Source: Maea johnstoni
Taxonomy: Eukaryota; Annelida; Polychaeta; Spionida; Magelonidae
Direction: 5' to 3'
DNA length: 64,000 bases
Assembly (NCBI GenBank): GCA_963942565.1
Contig: OZ012687.1
Coordinates: forward strand, 1,456,351-1,520,350
Numbering within the stretch: position 1 is the first letter of the stretch; every line of letters begins with the position of its first letter. The notes under the pieces are model-generated. The model was not told where the DNA came from, did no database searches, and saw only the letters and a list, made by a program, of their open reading frames with translations. The position numbers and the translations under genes were made by a program. Positions 48,960 to 63,489 of this stretch are shown one piece after another.

Positions 48960-49875
48960 GAGTTTAATTAAGACAACGGCACTTATTCTATTGTAAAGGT
49001 TACATCTCATAGTTGCGGAATAATTGTAAACTTATCAACAAGTGGCTATTTAGAAGTAATGTGGCACCTTTAAAGAACATCACTTCATGGGAACCCCTCT
49101 ATCTCTGCGTGTGAATGCTCCTAAAAGTGTTATGCTAAACATATCTTAAAAGTATGCGTTTTAACCATTTTCAAATTTTTGCTACTTCTCGTTTTAGTAT
49201 TTATCACCGTTTCAGAAGCGCCATCTTTTGTGCAGCATCGGAACTAAACTACTCGGGTTTCGTTTAGATGCTATTCAATAGATAGCGCTTCAACTTCGCT
49301 AACTTTCTGGTATTGTTTACAGCTCCTTTCAATGTTGTTAATCGAATGAAAAAGGACATTTCGCTGACTTGTCGGGAAGCACAAATCATTTCTTACGTCT
49401 TTGAATAATTTTTTTCAATGATTATTTCGAAGGAATAATTAAATGGCGTAAACAACATTTATGGCCAGAAATTACTTGTCCTCTTAACAGGCGGCTTTGT
49501 TTATTCAATGAAAAAAGCTAAGAGGGGTCACGAGAGAAAATAAATGCGAAAACCACGCAGGAAAGTCCTCCCCTTTCTACTTACGTGGGAGAGAGAATGA
49601 TGGATCGCTTGCTTCTTCATTCGTCAATTCCTACATGCGCACCTGAGGTGCGCAATAATAATTTCCCATCACAACAAAAAAAAATTAAATTTGAGATGCT
49701 AATTTAATTTTTACCAAAGAATTTCAAAGTTGATAAAAAATATTAATATATAAGATAAAGTGATTTGGACTTTGTCCACAGCCGCGTTTTATTTATATTG
49801 TAGACGATTGTAGTTTGGAATCTACGACTTAATATGGGTGTGGAGGTAAAACATGGAGTATCTTTTTATCAATTT
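48960..49875. other. Non-coding stretch
   Basis: No gene, RNA or clear repeat is recognised between the possible exon and the next microsatellite. Confidence 0.45.
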
Positions 49876-50990
<1,115 letters not shown>

Positions 50991-51289
50991 ATTTCCTCTG
51001 TGTTCCTTAAATATCAACATAATATAAACAGACCGCATTTCTTTTATCAATCATGCAATATTTGTTCAAAAAATCCAGTTAAACAACACCATCTATCTGG
51101 GCTTCCTGAACATTTGTTGAGTTTAAAAGTGTTTTCTCTCGCACAATGAAAGGCCTTGGTCGCATCATGTGACAGTCGGACACCCCATTTCCTCTTATCT
51201 ATGTAATGACCTTTCCAAACAGTGTCTGTGTGGTGGCGACATCTATATGTATGCAAGTCTTAAAGTATTCCACCAATATGATACTGTTG

Positions 51290-52627
51290 TCAGTCATGTT
51301 TTGACAGGTCTTCCATGGGGAAATTGTCTTGATTCTCACCCTGTCCATTTGTTAATCTCAGTCTTACTTGTCTTATGCCCAACATAATGAAGAGCGTGCC
51401 TATGATACTACTGAATACGATGAGTAAAGTTGTGATAAAGTTATTAGCTATTGGTGAGGAATAGATGGTTTCTTCTGTAGCACTAATGTTAGAGGTTAGC
51501 GTCTGGGTCTCTAATTCCACACTGTCATTCAGGCAGGCCTGTCGTGTATACGCCTTTAGGTGGTAACTTTTATTTGATGCTAAATTAAAACAGACCGACT
51601 TTGCTATTATGCGGACTGCAACCGCTTCAAATCCAGCTATGTCACAATCACAGATCAATGGGTTTCTTTGAATACTCAGTAGTCCAGAGCTTAAGAACTC
51701 TACAGGAAACATATCTGTTGCTAAGGTTGTCAACATATTTCCTTGCAAATATAGAAAACGTAGGTTAGGCAAGCTGTGAAATGCAAAAGTTGATATGAAG
51801 TGTATCTGGTTATATATCATACTCAAGATTTTGAGCTTTCTGATTCCCATGAAAGTAAAGTTATGAATTGAATTCAATTGATTATAGGACAAGGTTAGAT
51901 GGGTTAGACTGGTCAGGCCATTGAAGCCGTGTACCTCAGAAATGGTATTCGAATCTAGAAATAACTGTTGTAAACTGGAGAGAGTGGAAAAACAACCTTT
52001 TGAAATGACAGAGATATGATTATAACGTAACTGTATGCGTGTAAAGTTGTTTAACCCATCCAATGCTCCTGAACATATGTCTTCTATATAATTATTTTCC
52101 AAGTACAAAGTTGATATGCGTAGGTTTTTGAAAGCTATTGGATGTATGACACGAATGTTATTTCTATCTAACCGGAGGTCTCTAACGACAACAGATTGGT
52201 TTCCACGGATAAAAGGTTGAGTGAGATTTTCTATTGAACATTCATGCAACCATATTGTTATGGCTTGTTTAAATATTGGAAACTGTGGCACCACTTTCAT
52301 AAATAAATTGTCGTTCAACTTTAAAACCTTTAGTGTAGAAGTGATCCCACTAAATGCACAATCCTCTATCGTATGTAAGAGATTGTTAGAGAGATAGAGA
52401 TATTGTAGAGAGGACATATTAACGAAATTGTCGGTTGCAATTACAGTTATTTTGTTAAAACTCAAGTCCAGATGTGTAAGTCCAACAAGGAAGTAAAGGG
52501 CGTGTGTAGGTACATCTTCCAGAAGGTTGGAAGCGAGTGACAGCTCTCTCAGGTAAGACTGGACACCCTCAAACGCCAACGGACTGACTTCCTGCATCAA
52601 CAAGCTTTTGACGCTAAGGAAATGTAT
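51290..52627 (-). CDS. LRR transmembrane protein, last exon
   Basis: This exon encodes 445 residues. It holds about 12 leucine-rich repeats (for example YLRELSLASNLLEDVP, LTHLDLSFNKITVIAT, LQYLYLSNNLLHTIED). A cysteine-rich LRRCT cap follows (NPLICDCDIAGF, SVCF, QACL), then a Ser/Thr-rich stalk, one membrane span (FITTLLIVFSSIIGTLFIML) and a cytoplasmic tail of about 25 residues with no signalling domain. The acceptor (TTCTATTTCAG before ATACATTTCC at 52627) is phase 0. Joined to the exon at 61300-61545 it gives FSGLK followed by IHFLSVKSLL, an uninterrupted LRR, and a predicted 527-residue type I membrane protein. LRR proteins of this layout act in adhesion or pathogen recognition; which applies is unknown. 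Confidence 0.88.
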   Translation of the reverse strand: MHFLSVKSLLMQEVSPLAFEGVQSYLRELSLASNLLEDVPTHALYFLVGLTHLDLSFNKITVIATDNFVNMSSLQYLYLSNNLLHTIEDCAFSGITSTLKVLKLNDNLFMKVVPQFPIFKQAITIWLHECSIENLTQPFIRGNQSVVVRDLRLDRNNIRVIHPIAFKNLRISTLYLENNYIEDICSGALDGLNNFTRIQLRYNHISVISKGCFSTLSSLQQLFLDSNTISEVHGFNGLTSLTHLTLSYNQLNSIHNFTFMGIRKLKILSMIYNQIHFISTFAFHSLPNLRFLYLQGNMLTTLATDMFPVEFLSSGLLSIQRNPLICDCDIAGFEAVAVRIIAKSVCFNLASNKSYHLKAYTRQACLNDSVELETQTLTSNISATEETIYSSPIANNFITTLLIVFSSIIGTLFIMLGIRQVRLRLTNGQGENQDNFPMEDLSKHD

Positions 52628-53790
52628 CTGAAATAGAACAAAGTTAATAATTGGAAAAGGTTATGGAAGAGTTCTATAAGACATATTTGGTCGAACTTCG
52701 GCCCGCATCTTTTTTGCAAAGAATATATCACAGGAAAGGGTATCACCTTTTAAAATTTACAACTATACAAGTGCGTAATCGGATTTTTAATTTCACATAA
52801 AAACATCTGCATATCATTTATAAATATCATCTGATATATAACAATTATTTACAAATACAAATGTAGCACAATCAGCATAGAAACGAATGACATTTAGCAC
52901 AAATTCAACTACAGAATAGTCAACACAAAAACAAATACTATACAGTATACTGTGTGTGTATGTTTTTTTTTGTTTTGAATGTTAAGTTAAAATACGGATG
53001 TGTTCTCGCCTCATCATGAGCAGATACTAGTATGTAGTTTTTCAGACATACTAGTATTCTGCGTGTAATAATTACCCATGACTATCCTATATTTTATAAG
53101 AAAGAGCTTTTATATCGGTGCTCTAGATGTTTCTTTGTCATTTTCAACAAAATTACTCTAAATGTTCATTACATAACATCATTACGCCAGGGCAAAATGA
53201 ATAACACAGCCTTCCTCCGTGTTGGTTTCTCCCTCATCAAATAAGTGATTGTATGGTCCTACTTTCAGTCTAAATGTTCTAGATAGAAGCTCCATTTGAA
53301 ACGTGTATGCTTTGTCAGTTTACACTCAATTTCTGACATTGCTGATAGGGCACTTTTCTGGTGCTAAATACATTCCTCTGTGGAAAACATTTCAGGCAAT
53401 GTATACGTTGTACAGACAGTATAGCCAAGTAGATAGCAGGTTAAATTAAGAGCAGTCAAATAACAACCATATTGACCTTTCTTAAATACCGTTTAAAAGA
53501 GAAAATATTACAGCATCCTTTGGATTTTCCTGTTAGCAATCAAGATCTTCATCACGTGAATAAGCAACATATTAGTATCTCCATTGGGGAAGAAATGGTT
53601 TAAAAAGACGATATTCTCCATTTGTGTCAATAATAAAGAAGTTATGTTCTTTTAAAATCTAAAAAACCCTAAGAGAAGTTGGTGAAATAGTGACCAATTC
53701 CCACGGTTATATTTGTTCTGTCCAGGATTTTTTTCTCATTACACCATCAGAAGATTCTACTATTGACTTTTAAAAGCATGCAAGAGCGTG

Positions 53791-54125
53791 TGTTAAAACG
53801 CATAATGTAATAAACGTTGCGAAATGTAATACCTACGCATAACGTAATACAAAATCGTTGCGAAATGTAATACCTACGCATAATGTAATAAAAAATCGTT
53901 GCGAAATGTAATACCTACGCATAATGTAATAAAAAATCGTTGCGAAATGTAATACCTACGCATAATGTAATAAAAAATCGTTGCGAAATGTAATACCTAC
54001 GCATAATGTAATACGAAATTTTCACGAAATGTAATAGCACAAGGTACGCATAATGTAATAAAAAATCGTTGCGAAATGTAATACCTACGCATAATGTAAT
54101 AAGAAATTTTCACGAAATGTAATCA
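53791..54125 (+). repeat. 41-bp minisatellite forming the outer left arm of FB3
   Basis: The unit ACCTACGCATAATGTAATAA followed by AAAATCGTTGCGAAATGTAAT repeats with an exact 41-bp step (53831, 53872, 53913, 53954, 53995) and continues with variants containing AATTTTCACG. The inverted counterpart is at 58905-59238. Confidence 0.93.
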
Positions 54126-55937
54126 TGTAGGCTGGGTTCGCCCATTTCTAACTGGTCTGATCAGTGGTCTGCCATGATTGCTATTTTCAAAATCATACCA
54201 GCCTACTGTATATGCTCCCACAAATAGGAAGAATTCACCCAATTCAGCTGACCCCGTTGAAAGCTTATGAATCTTTCATCGCCAAATATATACAGGCCAC
54301 CTGTTGGCCTTAAGCTAATGACATCAGGGAAAACCTGCAACGATTTCCTGATGCAAATCAAAGCAAACATACAACAAGAAAGTGTCGAAAATTAAGACTG
54401 TAACAAGAAAATGGCGAAAACTAAAACTTAATCGGTAGATGACAAATATCTACCAGTTCATTAAAACAAAAATTCCAATGTAGTTGATTATATGAGAAAA
54501 AAACAGATTTAAAGGGGAAAATGAAATCTCCACCAGAATGACACAAAGAACATAATCGACCCATTGTTAAAAGGCCACCATGGATTAAAACAGCACACCT
54601 GGCAAAGACTAAAAAATGATTTGGGGTGTTAATTTTTGATAACAAAAATATTTTGACTTGCTATAGGGTCATTCCGGCTCAAGTGATGCAATTTTCAAAA
54701 AAGTCGCCAGGTGACCATCTCAGATTTTGACGAAACTTCCCTCATGTGTGCCTTTATGTTTAAAAAGATTGCACGAAAAATTTCATTACAAAATTCCAAA
54801 TGTTTTTTGAGAAAAGTGAGGTTAAAGGCATGGGGGTGTACATGAATCTAAATAGTGTGTTGGACCATTTTCAGATGCTCACAGTTTTTGTAAAATTTGA
54901 GGTGCAAAGCCTACATTTGCTACTATAACTAACTGATACCTGGAGAATCACATTATGAATTTTCTTTTTTCATATCCCTTATGGGTACTGAGATAAAGAG
55001 GTCCAAAATGTGATTTTCGTTCAATTTCTTTTTTTTTTCAGTTTTCAGGCCATTTTTTCTTCCATGCTATTCCTATTTGATGTAATGTCTTACTTGATTT
55101 ATATTGTCTGTTCATATGGGATTCTAGAAAAGTCAAATCGTTTTTCTAAAAAGGTCAAATTTTGACACAGTCGGTGGGCAAAAGTTGGCCGGTATCAAAT
55201 TTGTAGTAATTTTGACTATCTTAAAAGCTGAGTTTGGCCATGTAGTGAAATATCTAAAAACCTCAGCTTATAATACATTAATTTAACATATATCAGCTAC
55301 ATTTATACCAAGTTTTGTTTTGTGGTCTCAATTCCTTCACATAAAAAACTACTTTTACTAATAGACTATAGTGACTGTTTCAGGTCTATTGGTCAACTTT
55401 AAGGCCTATGTAAAAATACAGTAATAATTTCACACTGGTAGGATTTAACTTATTCAGTACACAGACAATTAAAATATTAATAACGTTAATTTGTCTTGTT
55501 GCTATGTTTAGTGTTTTTTGGGATAAAATGGTCTAAAATCATGTTATTCTTCTTTTTTGTTAATATTTTTGTATTACTAGTATTCAGGGCGCTTGTTGCA
55601 TGCACCTCCTAATTCACATTGGGTGACTAGTTCTAATTGATCTATACTATTTACTTGTTATTGCTTTCTAAATAAATTCAAGTTTTTAGAAATAAGTCCA
55701 AATTTTGGTACACCTGCTTTCAAGATATTGGCCCTGATCAAAACGTACCTATATTGCCCCTGCCTTCATGGTTCAATTTGACCATGTAGTGAAATGCCAA
55801 CTGCCATCACATTGTAATATTTCCAATGTACATGTACTGAGATAAGCTGTTAATATGTTTAGGTGTCTTTTTGGTTGATTGGTCACTTTGAAGTCATCCG
55901 TTGTAAAGTATGTAAGGCTAATATTACAAAGATGATA

Positions 55938-56143
55938 CTGTAGAACACATATATGACGCGTGTCCCAAATATAGCGAATTGGGGAATTTTCGCATCATAG
56001 CGTATCTCTATGTTAGTGACGGTGGCCGCCGCTGCAGCGCCAGTACAGAAAGAAAAAAGTACAGCGTTTTTATATATAGCGAAGCGGAACCACACGCTAT
56101 GTACGCTATATATAAACAGACGCTAACATTGTGTGTTCTACAG
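55938..56143. mobile_element. MITE nested in FB3 (Tc1/mariner-like ends)
   Basis: The ends CTGTAGAACACA and TGTGTTCTACAG are exact reverse complements and are flanked by TA on both sides (55936-55937 and 56144-56145). The corresponding site in the right arm of FB3 (near 57180) lacks it. The 206-bp interior contains its own inverted words (TATAGCG and CGCTATA) and no transposase. Confidence 0.85.
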
Positions 56144-58904
56144 TATTCACTATAGTTTTAGTACATCAACACATAGAGAATCAGATTCTGAAAACAATTT
56201 TGTTTTTGCTAATTCTTACTAGTATTTAGACAAAATGAACCAAAATTGGTTTTTTTTGTTACTTCTATACAATGGAAATGCATACATGATGCAAATTTAT
56301 TATTTCATTTTTAATGTCTGTTAAGAGGATTTTAATAATATGATTCTTACAATAATAAACTTTGTTCTGCGGTCTCAATTCCTTCATATGAAAAACCTAC
56401 TTTAGCTTCTATTCATAGACTGTAGTGACTGTCAGGTCTATCGGTCAACTTTGTGGTCTTCTTATACACATAGTCATAAAGACACAGCGGTAGTATTTGA
56501 CAATCAAAAAATATTATATTATGGATTAATTTTGTTTATACATTAAGGCGTTTTAGAGATAAACTACAATTGGGTTTTTGTTAATTTATTTATTGTTTTT
56601 TTTTAAATTTTAGACCACTTTTTGTACTTTGTCATCCATACTAGGTGACTTGTTTTACTGGAGTTATACTGTCCATTTGTAGTTACTGCAAGAAAAATTA
56701 AGTGTCCAAACTTTTGTACAAAATATTGGCCCAGATCAAAATTTGCCTACACTGCCCCTGTTTTCAAGGTTTGATTTGACCATGCAGAGAAACATTTACT
56801 GCCATCACCTTTTGATACATGAAAAGTACTAATATAGGCTGTTAATACACCCAGTTTGCTTTAATGGTTTTCATTCCTTCACCATTAAATTACACTTATG
56901 TTTTTGTTTTTCGACAACTATGGCTAACATTGGTCCATTAGTCAATTTGAAACAAGAGTCTTATCACTAAAAGCTCCTCTAATCAGACATTATAAATAAA
57001 ATAATTAATTTGCATCATGAAATACGCTTTTCCGTTGTTATTGTATGGGAAAAACAGAAATGTTCAAACAAAACCCTAATTTTGGTTCATTTTGTCTGAA
57101 TAACTAGAAGCAAAAACAAAAGTGTTCCAAAATCTGATTATTGATGTACAAACATTATAGAGAATATTATCTTTGTACTATTAAAATTGCATTCAATGGA
57201 TGACTTCAAAGTGACAAATCAACCAAAAAGAGCCACAGTTGTCAAAAAACAAAAATTTCAGAGTGAATGAACAAGAACCATAAACGAAACCTAGACATAT
57301 TAACAGCCTATATCAGTACATTTCATTCATTTAAATGTGATGGCAGTGGGCATTTCACTACATGGTCAAATCAAACCATGAAATCATGGGCAATATAGGT
57401 ACGTTTTGATCAGGGACTATATTTGGAAAACAGGTGCACCAAAATTTTGACTGATTTTCAAGTACTTGAATTACCTTGGAAAGTAATTACAATTGAACAG
57501 TGTAAATTAAGTAAAACTACTCGCCTAATGTAAATTAGGAAGTACAAGTGCCCTAAATAATACATAAATATTAACAAAAAATAACAATTTTTTTTTATTT
57601 TAGACCATTTTACCTCAGAAAAGACCAAAAAGATTGACAAAATCAATCAACAATACAATTTGCTAATTGTCTGTATACTGAATATGTCAAATCCTGATAA
57701 TGTAGAATAATTACTAACTTTGTACACGGGCCATAAAATTGACCGATAAATCTGAAACAGTCGCTATAGTTCATTAGTAAAAGTAGTTTTTTATGTGAAG
57801 GAATTGACACTACAAAACAAAATTTGGTATAGATATAGCTGATATATGTCAGATTATCATATTATAAGCTGAAGGTACTAGATAATTCACTACATGGTCA
57901 AACTCAGCTATTAAGTAAGGTCTAATTACTACAAATTTGATCCCGGCCAACTTTTGCCCACCAACTGTGTCAAAATTTGACCTTTTAAAAAAAACATCTT
58001 GACTTTTCTAGAATCCCCTATGAATAGACAAAAAAATAAAGAAATTGAACGAAAATCACATTTTGGACCTCTTTATCTCAGTACCCATAAGGGATATGAA
58101 AAAAGAAAATTCATAATGTGATTCTCCAGGTATCAGTTAGTAATAATAGCAAATGTAGGCTTTGCACCTCAAATTTTACAAAAACTGTGAGCATCTGAAA
58201 ATAGTCCAACACACTATTTAGATTCATGTACACCCCCATACCTTTAACCTCACTTTTCTCAAAAACCATTTGGAATTTTGAACTGAATTTTTTCGTGCAA
58301 TCTTTTTAAACATAAAGGCACACATGAGGGAAGTTTCGTCAAAACCTTGCGACTTTTTTGAAAATTGCGTCACTTGAGCCGGAATGACCTTATAGCAAGT
58401 CAAAATATTTTTGTTATCAAAAATTAACACCCCAAATCATTTTTTTAGTCTTTGCCAGGTGTGCTGTTTTAATCCATGGTGGCCTTTTAACTATGGGTCA
58501 ATTATGTTCTTTGTGTCATTCTGGTTGAGATTTCATTTTCCCCTTTAAATCTGTTTTTTTCTCATATAATCAACTAAATTGGAATTTTTGTTTTAATGAA
58601 CTGGTTAGTTTTCGCCATTTTCTTGTTACAGTCTTAATTTTCGCCACTTTCTTGTTGTATGTTTGCTTTGATTTGCATCAGGAAATAGTTGCAGGTTTTC
58701 CCTGATGTCATTAGCTAAAGGCCAACAGGTGGCCTGTATATATTTGGCGATGAAAGATTCATATGCTTTCAACGGGGTCAGCTGAATTGGGTGAATTCTT
58801 CCTATTTGTGGGAGCATATACAGTAGGCTGGTATGATTTTGAAAATAGCAATCATGGCAGACAGCTGATCAGACCAGTAAGAAATGGGCGAACCCAGCCT
58901 ACAT

Positions 58905-59238
58905 GATTACATTTCGTGAAAATTTCTTATTACATTATGCGTAGGTATTACATTTCGCAACGATTTTTTATTATATTATGCGTACCTTGTGCTATTACAT
59001 TTCGTGAAAATTTTGTATTACATTATGCGTAGGTATTACATTTCGCAACGTTTTTTTATTACATTATGCGTAGGTATTACATTTCGCAACGATTTTTTAT
59101 TACATTATGCGTAGGTATTACATTTCGCAACGATTTTTTATTACATTATGCGTAGGTATTACATTTCGCAACGATTTTGTATTACGTTATGCGTAGGTAT
59201 TACATTTCGCAACGTTTATTACATTATGCGTTTTAACA
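58905..59238 (-). repeat. 41-bp minisatellite, outer right arm of FB3
   Basis: Inverted counterpart of 53791-54125 with a similar order of variant units, including the AAATTTTC-containing ones next to the inner border. Confidence 0.93.
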
Positions 59239-59572
59239 AGCGTGCCCCTCTATACTCCAAATATCCAAGTAAAGGACTCTAAGATCAAACACCAAGAACT
59301 TATTTCAAATACCACACGCTAATCTGAAAAGTTTTGGTGACAGGGCCTCCTGAGCCTATGTACCACGCCTTAGGAATGAGCTCCCTGATAACATCAAGTC
59401 TGGTCATAGTGTGCAAAACTTTAAGACACAGCTGAAAACATTGCTATTTAGAAAAGAGTTTATTTGACTATATGGACCATAAACATCTGTTAACTGACTA
59501 TTCTTAAACCGCTTTTTAAACGTTATAAAAAGGAAGGGCGCTATATCAAGTATCAATTATTATTATCATTAA
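59239..59572 (+). pseudogene. CR1/L2-like LINE 3' end, split by FB3
   Basis: The frame gives LKSFGDRAS, then VPRLRNELPDNIKSGHSVQN and FKTQLKTLLFRKEFI, the usual CR1/L2 C terminus, and the 3' end shows GGGCGCTATATCAAGTATCA followed by ATTATTATTATC, a typical L2-type tail. Its 5' remainder lies left of FB3 (about 53766-53790; codons for TFKSMQE), so FB3 inserted into this LINE. One stop interrupts the frame. The element is a short 5'-truncated relic of about 360 bp. Confidence 0.85.
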
Positions 59573-59576
59573 GATG

Positions 59577-59960
59577 CAGAGATTACCATAGCGATTAGAT
59601 ATGCAAAGAAAATTAGGGTAGGTGATTAGCGAAGTTTTTGTAAGATTTTGAAAATTGGGACTTGTTGTGAAATACTAATTGTACCTTGTAGTCCTATCAT
59701 CACGTCTTTGGTTCTATTCAGCAGGCATTTAAGAAAGGCGTGGGCATCACAGACACCACCAATTATATACAACACACTAAAACCAATTGTCGCATCATAA
59801 ACAAGCCACAGCCGTTTAGGTGAATGAATGGGTCTTGTATAAAGATAGGTTTTGTCTGTTTCGACAAATTTGCCTTCTTATAGCTTACGATGTTCATACT
59901 TTAAACATTGTGTCACTCAGTGTAAACCTCTTTATCACAAGAGTGATTTGAATGAGATTA
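59577..59960 (+). repeat. Segment duplicated at 63605-63960
   Basis: Shared phrases include ACCATAGCGAT, GGCATCACAGAC-type and CCAATTATATACA.CACACTAAAA, and TGGGTCTTGTATAAAGA. Together with 53600-53765 (matching 63490-63605) it forms one older segment, which the LINE and FB3 later split. Confidence 0.8.
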
Positions 59961-60835
59961 ATTGCCTAGAAGCCACATTAGCTCATAGTGTCTACTTTCA
60001 GATGATATGTATTCTTTGTCTGAACGAGATTATATATGCTGCTTATTAAAACAAGTAAGTTTCAAAAATACAATGTTTTTCTCGTTTCTGCTTATTTGCC
60101 CTAAACTATGGGCCACCTTTTCTTCAATAATTTCACTAGAAAATTACCTTATCAACTGTCAAGAGTAATTTGAATGTAGAATAATTCTGAGAAGCCCCAA
60201 GCTAGAATGAGATGTTCATTAGGTGCTGTTGTATATAGCCTACAAGTTGTCACCAAGTTGTGGTATATAGCCCCCACTTCCACTATTATGTATTCATAAA
60301 GCCACATTATAATACACAATTGCGAGAGGGGATCTAATGATAAATCAAATGAAACCGTTTCGTGTCTACTTTCTAAAAATATATATGGCCTGCATGAACA
60401 AATATAAGTAAAAATATACACTAAAAATCTAAAAATACTCAAATTTTACCGGGTTCTGCATATGTACCCTAAATGTGAGATCCCTCAGTGCAAACACAAC
60501 TTTACCATTTCATTCTCCTTTCTTCGCCAGACAAGGATCTTATCAATTATCAAGAGTAGTTTTAATGAGAAATATTGGTAACCAGGCCATCACATAAGAA
60601 TTCCATTGATGGGTATTTTTTTTATTGTTTTCACTATTTCAAGAAGGTTTTCATGGAGACGGTGCGATATCTATAGTTGCGCAACTGTTGTATTCCGTCA
60701 TGACACAGTTCCGGGAACCTGAGATTCGTAGCTTGCATTTGATGTATGATACTGCTTGTTCTACCTACGTTTGGGGTTACTCCTAAAATGAGCCACTGTT
60801 TAGGTCTCCGCTGCTACACTATTAGTGGGTGCTTT
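59890..60835 (-). mobile_element. Single arm related to FB2
   Basis: On the minus strand it starts with CTAATAGTGTAGCAGC.GAG and GGCTCATTTTAGGAGTAACC and continues through the same internal modules as FB2 (GTTTAGGGCAAATA, TCAAGAGTAATTTGAATG). Only one arm is present. Divergence from FB2 is appreciable. Confidence 0.75.
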
Positions 60836-60912
60836 GCCCCGAGTAGCACGCTTTCCTCGACCTTAAACAACAGGATTTAACATTGTTCCCGCATAACCCG
60901 GTTATATACATG

Positions 60913-61148
<236 letters not shown>

Positions 61149-61299
61149 GAGGTGCATGCGAGTGGTCAGTGGCTACATTGAAGACAACTCAGATATCTGA
61201 ACTGGAGCACTGGAGTGGAGACTGTTTATCATTGATACTTCATCTATTCCCTATGCGAACGACCAATCAGTCATGGGGAGGCCACGATCTACAACTTAC

Positions 61300-61545
61300 C
61301 TTCAGCCCAGAGAAGCACCTAGCCGGCAGTTTGGACCACACCAAGTCTGTGGTCGTATAATCGCCAGCTATGTGAAGTCGTGTGAATTCCGTCCCCGGGT
61401 CCATGTTTAGAAGGGACAGACCCGTTATGTTGCCAATTTGCGGACGGCAGTCAATTCTGCTACCATCCAAATTGCAATCGGCGAGAAAAAGCGTCTTCGC
61501 CATTGAAATATCCAGCATCGCGAGAAACAAGGAGAGAGAGAACAT
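61300..61545 (-). CDS. LRR transmembrane protein, first coding exon
   Basis: The exon encodes 82 residues: a signal peptide ([18 protein letters not shown]), then an LRRNT-like cysteine pair ([15 protein letters not shown]) and the first repeat ([20 protein letters not shown]), ending at RCFSGLK and a consensus donor in phase 0. I chose the ATG at 61545 over the one at 61635 because it places the hydrophobic segment at the N terminus. The next exon with matching phase and sense is 51290-52627. Confidence 0.8.
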
Positions 61546-61795
61546 GGCTGCCTTTATGTAGGATGGGTCCAGGTAATAGTGAAGGAGGCTGCTATATTCC
61601 ACATGTCTTACATGTCCAATACTTTTAATTAGCAAGACAGATTATATTGTCGTGAGGAGGGGCATGCCAAATGTTATCTAATACGAATGGCGCCATCTGA
61701 TGACGTCGAAATGAAATGTCTTTTTCAGACTAGCACCTGACTCCATCAGATGACATTATACGAATTAGATAACTGTGCTGTCTCTCCCACCGAGT

Positions 61796-62520
61796 GCTTG
61801 CCCCTGTAGTGGAGTGGTCTAGCCTATTGTCAGTCAGCAATTGCTATATCGTCACTTAGGGCTTGCCCCTGTAGTGGAGTGGTCTAGCCTATTGTCAGTG
61901 AGCAATTGCTATATCGTCACTTAGGGCTTGCCCCTATAGTGGAGTGGTCTAGCCTATTGTCAGTCAGCAATTGCTATATCGTCACTTAGGGCTTGCCCCT
62001 ATAGTGGAGTGGTCTAGCCTTTTGTCAGTGAGCAATTGCTATATCGTCACTTAGGGCTTGCCCCTATAGTGAAGTGGTCTAGCCTATTGTCAGTGAGCAA
62101 TTGCTATACCGTTACTTAGGGCTTATTCTAGCCCATTGTCATTGAATCCTTTCTGTCTCACCACACCCAGAGCATGTCCCTATAGTGAAGTGGTCTAGCG
62201 CCATTGTCATTGAATCCTTTCTGTCTCACCACACCGAGAGCATGTCCCTACAGTGAAGTGGTCTAGCCCATTGTCATTGAATCCTTTCTGTCTCACCACA
62301 CCGAGAGCATGTCCCTACAGTGAAGTGGTCTAGCCCATTGTCATTGAATCCTTTCTGTCTCACCACACCGAGGGCATGTCCCTACAGTGACGTGGTCTAG
62401 TATATTGAAATGGTTAGGTCCTTTGCGGTTGACCTCTCCCTGTCACTCACCAGTGAGTGCTTGCCCCTATAGTTGAATAGTCTAACTCTTTGCCTTTGAC
62501 CCCTTGTTGTCACTGCACGT
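61796..62520 (+). repeat. Compound minisatellite, 65-bp and 67-bp units
   Basis: Five copies of a 65-bp unit (GCTTGCCCCTRTAGTGGAGT start; starts at 61796, 61861, 61926, 61991, 62056) are followed by a transition unit. Then come about four copies of a related 67-68-bp unit (GCATGTCCCTACAGTGAAGT start; 62172, 62240, 62307, 62374) and degenerate units to about 62520. The two unit types share GTGGTCTAGCC.ATTGTCA, so one derives from the other. Confidence 0.93.
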
Positions 62521-62595
62521 AAAGTATTAGAAAGAATTAAGTTAGGGAACGGTCAGAAAATATTGGCAGCTGAAATAATCTGAGACAAGCCCAAA

Positions 62596-63489
<894 letters not shown>

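Larger units (their letters stand above)
53791..59238. mobile_element. Foldback element FB3, 5.4 kb, with 41-bp subterminal repeats
   Basis: The ends TGTTAAAACGCATAATGTAA and TTACATTATGCGTTTTAACA are reverse complements. A 6-bp direct repeat AGCGTG flanks the element (53785-53790 and 59239-59244), as expected for a target duplication. The arms of about 2.2-2.4 kb run to about 56240 and 57090, diverged by some percent. The outer part of each arm is a minisatellite (see 53791-54125). The inner part has further internal duplication (55290-55860 resembles 56340-56880). It has no coding capacity. The layout, tandem repeats outside and single-copy sequence inside each arm, recalls the TU foldback elements described from sea urchins. 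Confidence 0.9.

Noticed and set aside
53791-54125. CRISPR-like array (41-bp regular repeats)
   Set aside because: The units are contiguous with no unique spacers, and the array is part of a eukaryotic foldback element.
54421-54645. Minus-strand frames in FB3 (also 58224-58430 and 58626-58817)
   Set aside because: They are in the inverted arms and reappear in mirrored, disrupted form in the other arm, so they are not conserved as proteins.
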